Source: Blastocatellia bacterium (GTDB taxonomy: Bacteria; Acidobacteriota; Blastocatellia; RBC074). Taken from it: a stretch of 64,000 bases of DNA. The translations under genes were made by a program, and so were the position numbers. Below are positions 44,001-52,713 of the stretch, piece by piece. Every line of letters starts with the position of its first letter. Position 1 is the first letter of the stretch. The stretch is from NCBI GenBank assembly GCA_016789725.1, contig JAEUQN010000001.1, positions 1 to 64,000 of the forward strand, in the 5' to 3' direction. The notes beneath the pieces are model-generated. The model was not told the origin of the DNA and did no database searches. It saw only the letters and a list, made by a program, of their open reading frames with translations.

Positions 44001-46798
44001 CATTGGTCGAACGCTTCGATCACGACATCTATGGTTTGCCGTCCGCCTGCACGCAACACTGTCGCGCTCGGATGAAGGGACAATTTCTCACTTGGCCCCC
44101 GGCCATAGAGACTCAACATCTCCACTGCTTTTTCAGCACCATCCGGCCCCACCGAAATCACTTTCACGCTGTTTGGGCCAGGATTCAGGTTCACTCCATT
44201 GAAGTAGTAGCTGGAGAAGCCAACCTTCGGATCGGTCAATTTCCGACCGATTTGATTGTCGCCGACCTCTTTGCCATTCACTTCCAGTTTGACGCTGTGG
44301 CCTTGTGCGACCCGCGCTTCCAAACTCAAGGCACGATCCATCACGACTTCCCCGGATTTGTAACGCGGAAGCACGATCTGGTTTTCGTTGATGCGTTCGA
44401 TTTGCGCTGCGCTTTCGGCAAACTCCGGTTGCACCGCTGCATCCAACTCCCGACCAGATGCCTTGTCTGCTTCGTCGTGAATCTTCTGCGTCGCACGCTC
44501 GCGCAACTTCTTCATCCGACAATCGAACTCTTTCTCGTCCTCGCAAGGCCGCCGCGCGATATGGGCCGTTTCGATTTCCTTCGGCTGCCAGCCTGACGGA
44601 ACCAGCGCGAAGTTCTGCCGCATAATGCCGCCTCCCAAAAGCGGACGTTGCACCAGCCTCGTCCATGAATGCTGATATTTGAGGTTTTCATCAATCAACA
44701 TTGCGCCTTGCGGCACCGACAACGGATCAAGAATCAACACGATGCTGCCTGCATCCAACATCGGCAGGTTGTATTGCCCATTCGCATCGGTCACGACGGC
44801 GGTGCCGTTGGCGGTGTAGATGCGTGCGCCCGCTACGGGGCGGTCGGCCTCCTTGTCATAGAACCCATTCTTATTGAGGTCTTCAAACACGCGCCCAATG
44901 ATCGCCTGCTTGTCTGAAAAGATGCCGCCTTGCACTTGCACTGAGGCACGCGCTGTCGGCGATTTTGCGACTTCCCCTGTCGGGAATTTTCCTTCCGCAG
45001 TGGCGAGGTTCTCCGACTGACCTTGATGCGCTGATGGGCCGACGATCACGCGATATTGCAGCGTTACTGTTTCGTGCGCGGCAAGCATTCCGACCGGAAT
45101 CGTGCTGACACCACCAACCGAAGTGAGGTTCACATTCGTGACCGTTTGTCCGCGCAGCAATTGGACTTTGTTTTCCGCCAAGCGGAAGCCGCCAGGCAAC
45201 TTGTCCACCACTATTGCGTCACTCACTGGCGCGTTTGTCCGATTCGTGACCGCCACGTTGTAGCTGACAATATCGCCAACCACCGCAAAGGCTTTATCTA
45301 CCGTTTTGCGGATTTCCAAGGTTTGCGTTTCAAACATTGGAAGGTTGAATGTTAAGACTGACAAGCTCGGCAACAATACATCGCCGTTCGTGAGTGTAAA
45401 ACCACCGCTGACCGCCAGCGATTGTCCATCGGATGAATGCAGTGTTGCCGTAAACAAACCATCGCCCGTCGGGACAATAGTGACTTGAATCGTGCGCGAG
45501 GCATAGCCATTCGCCTGGCTCGTGACGTAGTACGCGGCTGGCACGCCAACCGCTCCTAGTTGTGACGGTGCAGGCACGAAGTTGAAGGCACCGCTGGCGC
45601 TGGTGGTTAACGTCGGTGTGTTGGCCTGGTTCGGCGCATAACCACTATTGCTCGGAATGTTCAGTGGATCACTACCCGCCGGATCAGTCGCAAGCGTGAC
45701 CACCGCTCCGCTAATCGGCACACTGCCGCCCGCCCGTCCTGCAAACACAATCCCTACTGGATTCTGAATCACCGTGTTCGGATTCGTGGTGGTTTGCGGG
45801 AAGTTTGTGCCAGAGAAAATGCCGCGATTGATTAATCCCGTGCCGGCAGGAATCCCCTCGCCAAGTTTGGCTTTGAACTCAATCTTGACTGTGGCACCAA
45901 TCGCAATAGAGGCCCATTTGGCCTGTACGCGCGCGCCGTTGGCGTCGCCATTGTCCGCATCAACGGCATCCGTTAAGGCAACACCATCCACTTTGAGTGT
46001 GTTGGCAACATATGTCACGCCATTCGGTAAATCGTCTACGAACGTGACGTTCAGCGCCTCGCTTCCGCCACTGTTTTTGAACGTGATGTAGTACCAAAAT
46101 TCCTGCCCCGTTGCGACCGTCATTTGTGTCTTCCCGCTCAACGGATCGCTCAGGCTGGTTTCACTGGAAGTTTTGACCGGCGGCTTTTGTGGATCGCGCG
46201 GGTCGGAGAACTTCGGGCCTTCATTCATCCCATACAGCCGCTGCCCGGCGTCCGTAGTATTCCCATTGACGCCGGGTGTTACGGTGGTCGCGGTTAAGTT
46301 GATCGCGGTAGTCGTCCCAGCCTGCGCGTTGCCCGTATTGAAGGATACGATCACTGGAACGCATTGACCGGGTTGTAGTGTGGGAGTTTCCGTTGTGCCA
46401 ATCACCACCGGCACGTCGCCCGCGTCCACAACGCCGTTGGCGTTCAAATCGTAATAGAGGTTTTGAAGGGTCGCGGGCGCGCCGATCTTGGCGTCCGTCA
46501 CGTGGACAGTGTTAGCGACGTTGCCGCTGTTGCAGATCGCAAAGGTTCGATATTGATTTTCCAGTGGGCCAAAGTTGATCGGCGGCGTCGTTTCATCTGG
46601 TGTCACCTGGACACCTGCAATCGCCGCGACAATAACTTTGACTGGCTCACTGACTGTGTTGATGGTGGCTCCGCTCGGATCGGTATAGCTGGCGGAGGCT
46701 TGATTGATGATCTCGGTGCCACTACCTGGGACTTGTGCCCAGAGCGTCGTGCTAAAGAGCAACGCACACAGCAGCAGAATGAGGGATCGTTTGGTCAT
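41078..46798 (-). CDS. outer-membrane beta-barrel protein with DUF11 and SdrD-like modules (1906 residues)
   Basis: Start ATG 46798 follows TTAGGAGAAGC. The signal peptide is LILLLCALLFSTTLWAQ. The N-terminal module (GTEIINQASASYTDPSG...VQVTPDET) is shared with the 761- and 678-residue genes. DUF11-like modules and an SdrD/Cna-B-like module (GRVFEDLNKNGFYDKEADRP) follow, then a central linker. The last 750 or so residues are a long run of alternating strands (YARSDEGYF, GYIDEQNK, LSLQVSREQ, YDMTSFDRG) like an outer-membrane barrel. It may anchor or export the smaller proteins of the operon; the family is not named. Confidence 0.75.
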   Translation of the reverse strand: MTKRSLILLLCALLFSTTLWAQVPGSGTEIINQASASYTDPSGATINTVSEPVKVIVAAIAGVQVTPDETTPPINFGPLENQYRTFAICNSGNVANTVHVTDAKIGAPATLQNLYYDLNANGVVDAGDVPVVIGTTETPTLQPGQCVPVIVSFNTGNAQAGTTTAINLTATTVTPGVNGNTTDAGQRLYGMNEGPKFSDPRDPQKPPVKTSSETSLSDPLSGKTQMTVATGQEFWYYITFKNSGGSEALNVTFVDDLPNGVTYVANTLKVDGVALTDAVDADNGDANGARVQAKWASIAIGATVKIEFKAKLGEGIPAGTGLINRGIFSGTNFPQTTTNPNTVIQNPVGIVFAGRAGGSVPISGAVVTLATDPAGSDPLNIPSNSGYAPNQANTPTLTTSASGAFNFVPAPSQLGAVGVPAAYYVTSQANGYASRTIQVTIVPTGDGLFTATLHSSDGQSLAVSGGFTLTNGDVLLPSLSVLTFNLPMFETQTLEIRKTVDKAFAVVGDIVSYNVAVTNRTNAPVSDAIVVDKLPGGFRLAENKVQLLRGQTVTNVNLTSVGGVSTIPVGMLAAHETVTLQYRVIVGPSAHQGQSENLATAEGKFPTGEVAKSPTARASVQVQGGIFSDKQAIIGRVFEDLNKNGFYDKEADRPVAGARIYTANGTAVVTDANGQYNLPMLDAGSIVLILDPLSVPQGAMLIDENLKYQHSWTRLVQRPLLGGGIMRQNFALVPSGWQPKEIETAHIARRPCEDEKEFDCRMKKLRERATQKIHDEADKASGRELDAAVQPEFAESAAQIERINENQIVLPRYKSGEVVMDRALSLEARVAQGHSVKLEVNGKEVGDNQIGRKLTDPKVGFSSYYFNGVNLNPGPNSVKVISVGPDGAEKAVEMLSLYGRGPSEKLSLHPSATVLRAGGRQTIDVVIEAFDQWGNPAADNDILVLKASAGSLQRLGAAPSRHRQLMAQDLTRSNGLSVEQTPETENQVKLEMLGGLALVQYIAPQQAGLVKFFASNGTLHAESQIQIDPEIRPTLMVGVGKVSVGAAAPEHQLSGDKEKVTGRGQFFLKAPLGNQTTFTGSYDTSRPLNRLLNQNQLFQQNPQDRMYPIFGDSSTRFQEVQSNSKLYFKLEHGQQYAMFGDFRLLGNEVGNYQPSSFQGVGLGSSVRIGTTANTLSNFAGFGASNLAGPQLSLYERSLTGGKIHIEANKQTYLTVAGARPQTQFARDVFPGNILGYAKLSASGLLPNTEQVFLEYRDRRSPEVVQKTEALVRGIDYQIDYLTGVLYLQRSLQAFTSALDLVQVVTIYEFADGGNSSNVYAGRAQWGWKGLNVGGTYIDQLQRGFGAYQISGVDLHKALFNSGNISAEWSRTSGQVAAAGNYFGLASGFHRGNAYRAEWHQPLGKMFVANALYARSDEGYFNPFGGTTTPGTKRFQAVLTANITANDEFTMGYIDEQNKTVNVDNGRKTLDAEWSHQFGKKFRANLGYAMRELTTNSVNSTTTTNSQMVKAGVEYNPTEKLSLQVSREQNLVQGKDQTYPDQWLVGAKYKLNNFTNLFFTQRLGSAAILPIADLSSTGFAASNSRKEMSFGVETKFFRNTNFVSRYQIEQGINGTDSFAVLGVNQKFQASKTLSLDAGVEKGFHTAGQQDGFVSGSLAAAWMPTEDFKTSLRYELRNRLGFGQILSAGAAGRMTENLTSLGNFQLSKTNFQNIESQIMQGRAAFAYRPAESDRVAWLLSYDMTSFDRGRLPGGAGRGLNFSLNQETVHQVTTDGLYKPFHNGKVELFGRAAFRQVSSEGPSLNRISTDTYLFQGRIQDRFSHYFDAAVEGRWLGQVGWNQRRTALGVELGFWPLEDVRLGFGYNRSALDARFAYTGPIRSGFYFTITTKLANIFNLFGTSHQGIEPK

Positions 46799-46877
46799 TG
46801 CTTCTCCTAAAATATGAAGACGGATGGCTCTGGCAGGGCGAGGAACCCCCAAGGCAAAGCCAGATTGAGATGAGGGA

Positions 46878-46926
46878 GCAACCGGACGAGCATTCACGGG
46901 TCAGTGGCTCCAACTCGTCCGGTTGC
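46878..46926 (-). repeat. 13-bp perfect inverted repeat in the operon
   Basis: GCAACCGGACGAG and CTCGTCCGGTTGC form a perfect 13-bp stem with a 23-base loop between the 678-residue and 1906-residue genes. It could be an mRNA stabiliser or attenuator; the flanking run of T that an intrinsic terminator needs is absent. Confidence 0.5.
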
Positions 46927-46969
46927 ATCTGCACGGATGGCTCCTCAGTTCACCCGTACATTGCGGCAC

Positions 46970-49006
46970 CTACTGCTTAATCTTCCGCTTGAAGGCGAAC
47001 GTTCCTGACTGGCCTGGAGCTAGTGTTGGAACCGTGTCCGTCAAAACGGATGACCCAGTCGTGTCGCCGGTAATCGTGCCGCCATTGGTGTCGGTGGCAG
47101 AGGCCGCGACGTGATCGGTCGTGTTGCCCCAATTGTTCGGCGCAGCATTGCCGTTCTCCGTGATGACTATATTGGTCACATTGAGCGTGACGGAGTTCGT
47201 TCCACCGCTCACAGCAATGTTCGTGTAGGTGATTTGGTAGGTGATTTGTGCGCCCGGCACGGCATCGGTTGGCCCGCCTAAGCCTGTAGTGTTTGCGACC
47301 ACCGCTGTTTTGACGAGTTTCAGATACCCCGTGTACAGGCGATCTATCGTGTTGTTACTGAGGGTCGGGTCGGTGACTGAGGTGGCCTTGATGACGGTGT
47401 CATAGCCTGCCACGGCGGGAATCCCGGCAGGAGCGGTTACACGCACCTGGTAGTTCATGGCCGCAGCGGGTGCCAAGGTTGCAGTCGTGACACTGCTACC
47501 GCCCGAAACGGTTGTCCAGGTTGTGCCGCTATCCAAACTGATCTCCACCGTGAACCCGGCAGGAACCGTGGGCGTCGTCAAGACGAACTTGTCATTGCCA
47601 TTCCCACTGTTCTGCAAAGTGTTGGTGAAAATGACGGTGGCTGGAGCTGTCGTGTTTTCCCCTGGTGCCACGCCACTCAAACCAGTCGTGGATGATTTAT
47701 TGGTAAAGTCATCGTTCGTTCCCGTCGGACCAGTTGCGTCCGCATGGCCGGAGGTTCCATTGAGAACGCCTGCGGTAATGACAACGGCAGTAATCTGCGG
47801 AACGCCTGTTCCTGCGGTGCCGCCGAGCGGAACGCTGGAACCATTGCCATTCCCCTTGTTTGGGGTCGCGTCGCCCGATTGATCCGTGATCAGATTGCCC
47901 AGACCACTCGTCCCAAACGTGTCGGCAATAAACACAATGCTGTTGCCCGCCGGGGCGCTGGGAAGTAAAGTGACCGTGAAGGGAATGTTGGCACTGCACG
48001 CCCCTGCCGCTAAGGAGTTGCCCACTGGAAAGGCCAGCCGAGTAATGCTCGTCAGCGCGGGTTGTGTCGTGGCCCACGTTGCCATCGTCGGCGCAGTTGT
48101 CAACGGGTCGGCGCTGTACAGGGTACCAACCGGAAAGCTCTGACCGGCTGTCAACTGCGTGAACTGTGGGATCGGTGCCACAATAAATACCGAGGAATTC
48201 GCGCCCGCTGGTGCGCCCGGTAAGGTCATCGCTGTCACTGGACGATCTGCCGGATTACAGGATTGCACGGTATAGGGAATCGTGCTGCCAGGGGATATTG
48301 GCCCCGCCGGAACAATCGCCGTAAGCTGCAATTGCGAATCCTTCACAATCGCACCTGTGTAACTGCCGACGGCTTCGTGAATCCCATTCACGGCTGTTGC
48401 ATCAGAAGTTTTCACTCCACCCGCCGAACCATCATCCACCACGTCATCACTCGCGCTGTCACCCAATTTCGTGGTGTATGTACCCGGTGTCGCCGCAGCA
48501 TTCGCTTGTACTTCCACCAGCACCTTGATTGAACTGCCTTGCGCGACAGCGGCGGAATTGACTGTTGCGGCATTCGTGAGAATGTCTGGCTCGCCCGGAT
48601 CAATCACACCGTTGTTGTTGAGGTCAATCACCGCGCGCAGAATGGTGACCGGGCCGGTCGTGGTTTCGCCAGCCCCGTTGACCGGGAAGGTGAACGGCAT
48701 ACTGGTATTGCCAGTGTTCGTCATCGTGAAGGGCAGGGTGGCCTTCTCGTTTGGAACGAGGGATGGGGCTGTGGCTCCATCTGGGGTAATTACGATCCCG
48801 CTTACTACGGCAATGGTGACTGTGACTGTGTTGGATTGATTGCTGTGGGAATTCCCCGCCGGGTCACTGTAGGTGTATTTCGCTGTATTCGAAATCACCG
48901 TGCCGCCAGCGGCGTGAGATTGTCCGAGGACTCCGCCCGCTGCCAACGCGAGTAGGGCTGTCGCCAGGACTGAGCGCAGAATGGGAAACTTTTTTTTGGC
49001 TTTCAT
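46970..49006 (-). CDS. secreted DUF11-like protein (678 residues)
   Basis: Signal peptide SVLATALLALAAGGVLGQSHA. The N-terminal module (GTVISNTAKYTYSDPAGN...VITPDGA) matches the same module in the neighbouring proteins, followed by beta-sandwich modules and the shared C-terminal part (APNNWGNTTDHV...GTFAFKRKIKQ). Likely a surface or assembly subunit that partners the 761-residue paralogue; no enzyme motif is seen. Confidence 0.75.
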   Translation of the reverse strand: MKAKKKFPILRSVLATALLALAAGGVLGQSHAAGGTVISNTAKYTYSDPAGNSHSNQSNTVTVTIAVVSGIVITPDGATAPSLVPNEKATLPFTMTNTGNTSMPFTFPVNGAGETTTGPVTILRAVIDLNNNGVIDPGEPDILTNAATVNSAAVAQGSSIKVLVEVQANAAATPGTYTTKLGDSASDDVVDDGSAGGVKTSDATAVNGIHEAVGSYTGAIVKDSQLQLTAIVPAGPISPGSTIPYTVQSCNPADRPVTAMTLPGAPAGANSSVFIVAPIPQFTQLTAGQSFPVGTLYSADPLTTAPTMATWATTQPALTSITRLAFPVGNSLAAGACSANIPFTVTLLPSAPAGNSIVFIADTFGTSGLGNLITDQSGDATPNKGNGNGSSVPLGGTAGTGVPQITAVVITAGVLNGTSGHADATGPTGTNDDFTNKSSTTGLSGVAPGENTTAPATVIFTNTLQNSGNGNDKFVLTTPTVPAGFTVEISLDSGTTWTTVSGGSSVTTATLAPAAAMNYQVRVTAPAGIPAVAGYDTVIKATSVTDPTLSNNTIDRLYTGYLKLVKTAVVANTTGLGGPTDAVPGAQITYQITYTNIAVSGGTNSVTLNVTNIVITENGNAAPNNWGNTTDHVAASATDTNGGTITGDTTGSSVLTDTVPTLAPGQSGTFAFKRKIKQ

Positions 49007-49023
49007 CTGCTACGACTCCTTTC

Positions 49024-51309
49024 TTATTTGACCGTCCGACGGAAACGACACGTCGCTTGTCCGCCTGATGGGAGGCCGCTGGTTAAGTTGAAGGTGAGAT
49101 TGGTGCTACCTGCGCTGTCGCCTGTGACCGTGAAAGGCACGCTGCACGTTGCGCTGCCGACCACTTGATTCGTCAGGTTGCCCCAATTGTTGGGCGCGGC
49201 AGTGCCATCTTCGGTGATAGCAATGCCGGTAGATGTGAGCGAGTAGCGTTTGGCATCCCAGGGGAACGTGCCGCTGGTGCCATTGCTGCCTTGTCCAGTA
49301 ATGGTTAAGACATACTCGATTTCCGCTCCAGGAACGGCATCTGTCGCGGCCCCCACTCCAGTGGTGTTCGTCACCGTTGCGGCCTTCACGACTTTGAGGC
49401 TGTCGCCGACGAGTGTGTCGCCAGTGGATTCAAAGGTTTCGTTCTTTGGACAAGTGCCACTGACGCCGATGCCATTGAAGACGCGGGCGGTAGTGGTTCG
49501 TGTGTAGCTCGGAAAGATCGGCGTGTTTGTGCCAGCAAAATACCAGCCCGCGTAGATGTTCAGGCTGAGCGTATTATGACCCGTGCCGAACCGCGCCGCC
49601 GGAACCGTGTAGCGCAGCAGAAAATCCACGGCTTGTCCTGGATTCAATGTAATCCCGTTCATCGGTACGTTGAGCGGGTCAACGCTGTGGATTTGAGAGG
49701 TGAGAATACTGGTGGCGGAATTGAGTCCGGCGAAGGACTTCAGCAGTTTCCAGGTCGCGCCGCCATCGAAAGAAACTTCTGCCGTAATGTCCGGCGCATT
49801 ATCAAACAACACGCCTGCTGTCGCTCCGGTATAGGGCGTGTAGGTGGAATAGCCGGTGTCAAGTTCCTTATGTCCCTGGATCAACCCAAAACTCAGCGGC
49901 AGACTGCCGTAGTTCGTAATGCGCTTGGGCGAGACGAACACGTAATTTCCGGTGATCGTGTTGAATGCAGGTGTCGGCCACAACGTACCGTCATAGTGTT
50001 CACAGTTTGAGGTGTAGGACTCCGCCTGCGTCGAAGCCGCATTGGAGGCTGGCCCCATGTACATATTTGGAGAGCCAGCAACAGCAGTTTGCTGTTGTAC
50101 GCCGTTCCCATCCGAAGAACCAATCGCAGGGCCTTCATCAAAGTTGGCGTTGCCGTCCCCTTTATTCGGCACGGTGTCGCCGCTCTGATCCGTAATTGGA
50201 TTGTTCAAGGTATTCGTGGCAAAGACATCCACGATCTCACTGATGTTTGGTACCGTCGCTGGATTGAGACCCGGATTGATCGTCACCACTAAGGGAAAGC
50301 TCGCCGTGCATGCGCCTGCCGCTAGACTGCTGCCCGCTGGAAACGCCATGCGCGTGACCGATGAAATCGGCGACGGGACAGTGGTTGTCCAAGTCGCTGC
50401 CATCGGCGCGGTGGCCAAGGGGGAGGTGCTGTAGAGCGTATTGGAGGGGAAGGATTGGCCTGCTTTGAGACTGGTGTTCGTCGGAATTGGCGCGATCAAG
50501 AATACGGCGCTGTTGCTACCGCCCGGCGCGCCCGGTAGCGTGATCGCGTTCGCCGTCCGCTCGCCGCTATTGCACGCCTGTAGGTTGTAGCTGATGTCAC
50601 TGCCGGGCGTCACGGGTCCTGCCGGAGCCGTCAAGGTAATCGCAATCTCTGCATCTTTATCCACCGTGGTGGTGTAACTACCCGTGGCTTCCAAAATGCC
50701 ATTGACTGCTGATGCGTCGGTGGTCTTGACTTCGTTGGCGCTGTTATTCGTTGCTACACTGTCCGTCGCGCTGTCGCCTAACTTGACCGTGATCGCAGAA
50801 TTATCTGCCGCCGTCGGATTGACGGTAATCTCTGCCAGCACTTTCAAACTGCCATTCTGCACCAACGGCGCGCAGTTGACGGCTGCCGCATTCGTCAGAA
50901 TGTCGGTGTCAGTGGGATCAATGATTCCGTTGCCATTCGCATCAATCACCAATTTGGTAATCGTGGCCGGGCCGACAACCGAGGCGCTGCTTCCGCTCGC
51001 TCCAAAGGTGACGGGCTGGGTAAAGTTACCGGTATTGGTGACGGCGAAGGCTTGCACTGTCACTTGTCCCGGAACCAGGTTCGGCAAGACCGAATTGTCT
51101 GGGGTAATGACCAGCCCAGCGACATTCGCCACCGCGATCACGACTTCGTTTGATAGTGTGCTATAGCTTGTGCCGCTGCCGTCGCCATACGTGGCGCTGG
51201 CCGTGTTCTTGATTTGCGTACCGCCTGGGGTGGCCTGTCCCAGTGCGAGTGAGGTGAGGAACACTGCACTCAGCAGTAACCCGCACATCAGGCGAGAAAG
51301 TTGATTCAT
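49024..51309 (-). CDS. secreted DUF11-like protein (761 residues)
   Basis: Signal peptide MCGLLLSAVFLTSLALGQA. The N-terminal module (GTQIKNTASATYGDGSG...LVITPDNS) and the end (APNNWGNLTNQV...ATCRFRRTVK) parallel those of the 678-residue protein, which begins 17 bases after it ends. An insertion of about 160 residues with Tyr/Trp-rich sequence (ESYTSNCEHYDGTLWP) distinguishes it. The two genes are paralogues. Confidence 0.75.
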   Translation of the reverse strand: MNQLSRLMCGLLLSAVFLTSLALGQATPGGTQIKNTASATYGDGSGTSYSTLSNEVVIAVANVAGLVITPDNSVLPNLVPGQVTVQAFAVTNTGNFTQPVTFGASGSSASVVGPATITKLVIDANGNGIIDPTDTDILTNAAAVNCAPLVQNGSLKVLAEITVNPTAADNSAITVKLGDSATDSVATNNSANEVKTTDASAVNGILEATGSYTTTVDKDAEIAITLTAPAGPVTPGSDISYNLQACNSGERTANAITLPGAPGGSNSAVFLIAPIPTNTSLKAGQSFPSNTLYSTSPLATAPMAATWTTTVPSPISSVTRMAFPAGSSLAAGACTASFPLVVTINPGLNPATVPNISEIVDVFATNTLNNPITDQSGDTVPNKGDGNANFDEGPAIGSSDGNGVQQQTAVAGSPNMYMGPASNAASTQAESYTSNCEHYDGTLWPTPAFNTITGNYVFVSPKRITNYGSLPLSFGLIQGHKELDTGYSTYTPYTGATAGVLFDNAPDITAEVSFDGGATWKLLKSFAGLNSATSILTSQIHSVDPLNVPMNGITLNPGQAVDFLLRYTVPAARFGTGHNTLSLNIYAGWYFAGTNTPIFPSYTRTTTARVFNGIGVSGTCPKNETFESTGDTLVGDSLKVVKAATVTNTTGVGAATDAVPGAEIEYVLTITGQGSNGTSGTFPWDAKRYSLTSTGIAITEDGTAAPNNWGNLTNQVVGSATCSVPFTVTGDSAGSTNLTFNLTSGLPSGGQATCRFRRTVK

Positions 51310-51349
51310 ACTGCAAACTCCTTATGAGGATGGTTGTTGAGGAAGCTAA

Positions 51350-51384
51350 AGGCGGGTTGGACATTTGCGTTCCGTGACCCGCCT
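51350..51384 (-). repeat. stem-loop after the first DUF11 operon gene
   Basis: AGGCGGGT/ACCCGCCT arms of 8 bp lie in the 80-base gap between the 156- and 761-residue genes. Like the two other stem-loops in this operon it stands at a gene junction. Confidence 0.4.
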
Positions 51385-51389
51385 CTTTG

Positions 51390-51860
51390 CTACTTGATGC
51401 GAACTTGGTAATTGGCCGTCGTTTGGCCGGTGGGGAGGGTGGAATAAGTAAAGCGGAGATTTGTATAAAGACTCACGGGGGCTTCCACCAAGTGATCCTG
51501 ACCGTCTGGTCCGCGTTGCCGGATCATCGGACGCGCGGCCCAGGTCATCCCGCCGTCCAGCGAGAATTCCAGGCTGGCCTGCGCTGACGCCGACCCAGCA
51601 ACATATTCCGTCTTCTTATCCACCGGCAGAGTGGCGACAAAGTTCTTGACTGCGCTATCGGTATCGTTGACGGCAGTGAGGCTCCAAGTGATCGTTTCAC
51701 CCGGCTTCCCTTCCACACGGTCGGAGGCGAGCGTTTCCCCGCCTCGCGTTACCCAGCCTTTCAGCAGGAGATTAACTTTGTTTTGTGCGGTGTTGGCGAG
51801 GGCCAGTGTGGCAGTAAGCGTGAGTAGGCACACGAAGGCCATGAGGAGACGAGCTTTCAT
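51390..51860 (-). CDS. small secreted DUF11-like protein (156 residues)
   Basis: A signal peptide (LLMAFVCLLTLTATLALA) is followed by one DUF11-like module (KPGETITWSLTAVNDTDSAVKNFVATLP) that ends in YQVRIK, the same kind of Arg/Lys-Ile-Lys ending as in the larger proteins. It is the first gene of the operon and could be a minor or tip subunit, or a chaperone-like cap for the assembly; this is inference. Confidence 0.7.
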   Translation of the reverse strand: MKARLLMAFVCLLTLTATLALANTAQNKVNLLLKGWVTRGGETLASDRVEGKPGETITWSLTAVNDTDSAVKNFVATLPVDKKTEYVAGSASAQASLEFSLDGGMTWAARPMIRQRGPDGQDHLVEAPVSLYTNLRFTYSTLPTGQTTANYQVRIK

Positions 51861-52210
51861 TTTCGTTTCTTCCTTTGCTATGAGTTAGTCGGATAGGCGT
51901 AAGGATCGGTGAGATCAGGCACGCCCGATTACGGCGGCGGGTAATTGCAATGAGCGTGCCGAGGGGCGTTAAGATGGGAAGGGATGGGCGAGGTTTTTCA
52001 CTTGTTAAAAAAATGACTGAACGTTTACTTTCCCTCTTGCGTTTTTCTGCTTTAGTGTTTAGAGTCCCACGTTCTCATGCTTGGGATGGTGACCTGAGCA
52101 AGAGAATTCACAGGCTGATAGCGAATGCAGTATGGGAGTGATGATCCCAGAAATTGCCATTGGCTGTTGGCAAGACACTAAACGAAGCACTTGGATTTTT
52201 TTCTCAAGGA

Positions 52211-52310
52211 AAGCCTTGAGATCAAGCGGTGATTTAATGACTCCTTTGCTAAAGGGTCCGCCTGTCTCATCAACAGGTGTGTTTAGTGCCGCCGCTTGAT
52301 CTCAGGGCTT
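52211..52310 (+). ncRNA. structured element with a 19-bp closing stem and two internal hairpins
   Basis: AAGCCTTGAGATCAAGCGG (52211-52229) pairs with CCGCTTGATCTCAGGGCTT (52292-52310) with a single G-U pair. Inside are CCTTT/AAAGG (52243-52247 with 52251-52255) and CCTGT/ACAGG (52261-52265 with 52273-52277), giving a three-way junction of about 100 nt. On the plus strand it is followed by TTGTTCTTT, as in an intrinsic terminator. It could be a small RNA, a replication-control RNA or a DNA cruciform. No known RNA family is recognised. Confidence 0.4.
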
Positions 52311-52441
52311 TTGTTCTTTATACAAGATGGATTCGTTCGTGGAATGAACCTGGTTGCATCCAAGTATCCTTTTTCGCGCGTGGGGCAGTTCTTTTGTGGA
52401 AATGTCTGGTGATTTAGGAGAGATATGAGCGTGACCGGAAA

Positions 52442-52490
52442 CACTGAGAGGCGCATTGGTTTTTCCTCAATACGCCCCTCAGTGGTTTTT
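52442..52490 (+). terminator. intrinsic terminator-like hairpin upstream of the replication-like gene
   Basis: CACTGAGAGGCG (52442-52453) pairs with CGCCCCTCAGTG (52473-52484) with one mismatch, followed by GTTTTTG. It lies 220 bases before the gene at 52714, so it may end a small transcript starting upstream or attenuate transcription of that gene. Confidence 0.45.
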
Positions 52491-52713
52491 GTTTCCTGTT
52501 CGGTTGTTAACGCCAACCTGACAGGGTAGATCAATCTTGTAACTTTAGCCCAATACAACAGCCTGGTAAGCTGTTGGTAGAATGATCTGTTGGTAGTGTA
52601 TGAGAAACCTTTGCTTTCGTCAAAAGGTTTCACCTACCATTTGCTCAGCCTATCTGATCTTCTGCATACAACTTGCCTGTCTGTCCTCTCATTTTGGTGA
52701 TCTTGGAGATTGT

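Noticed and set aside
37190-51860. Type IV secretion or conjugation genes
   Set aside because: No VirB4, relaxase or coupling-protein motif is present in this operon; the genes have DUF11 and beta-barrel features.
52283-52633. 116-residue minus-strand ORF over the structured region
   Set aside because: It spans both hairpin elements and has no recognisable protein features; the RNA-like structure explains the sequence better.
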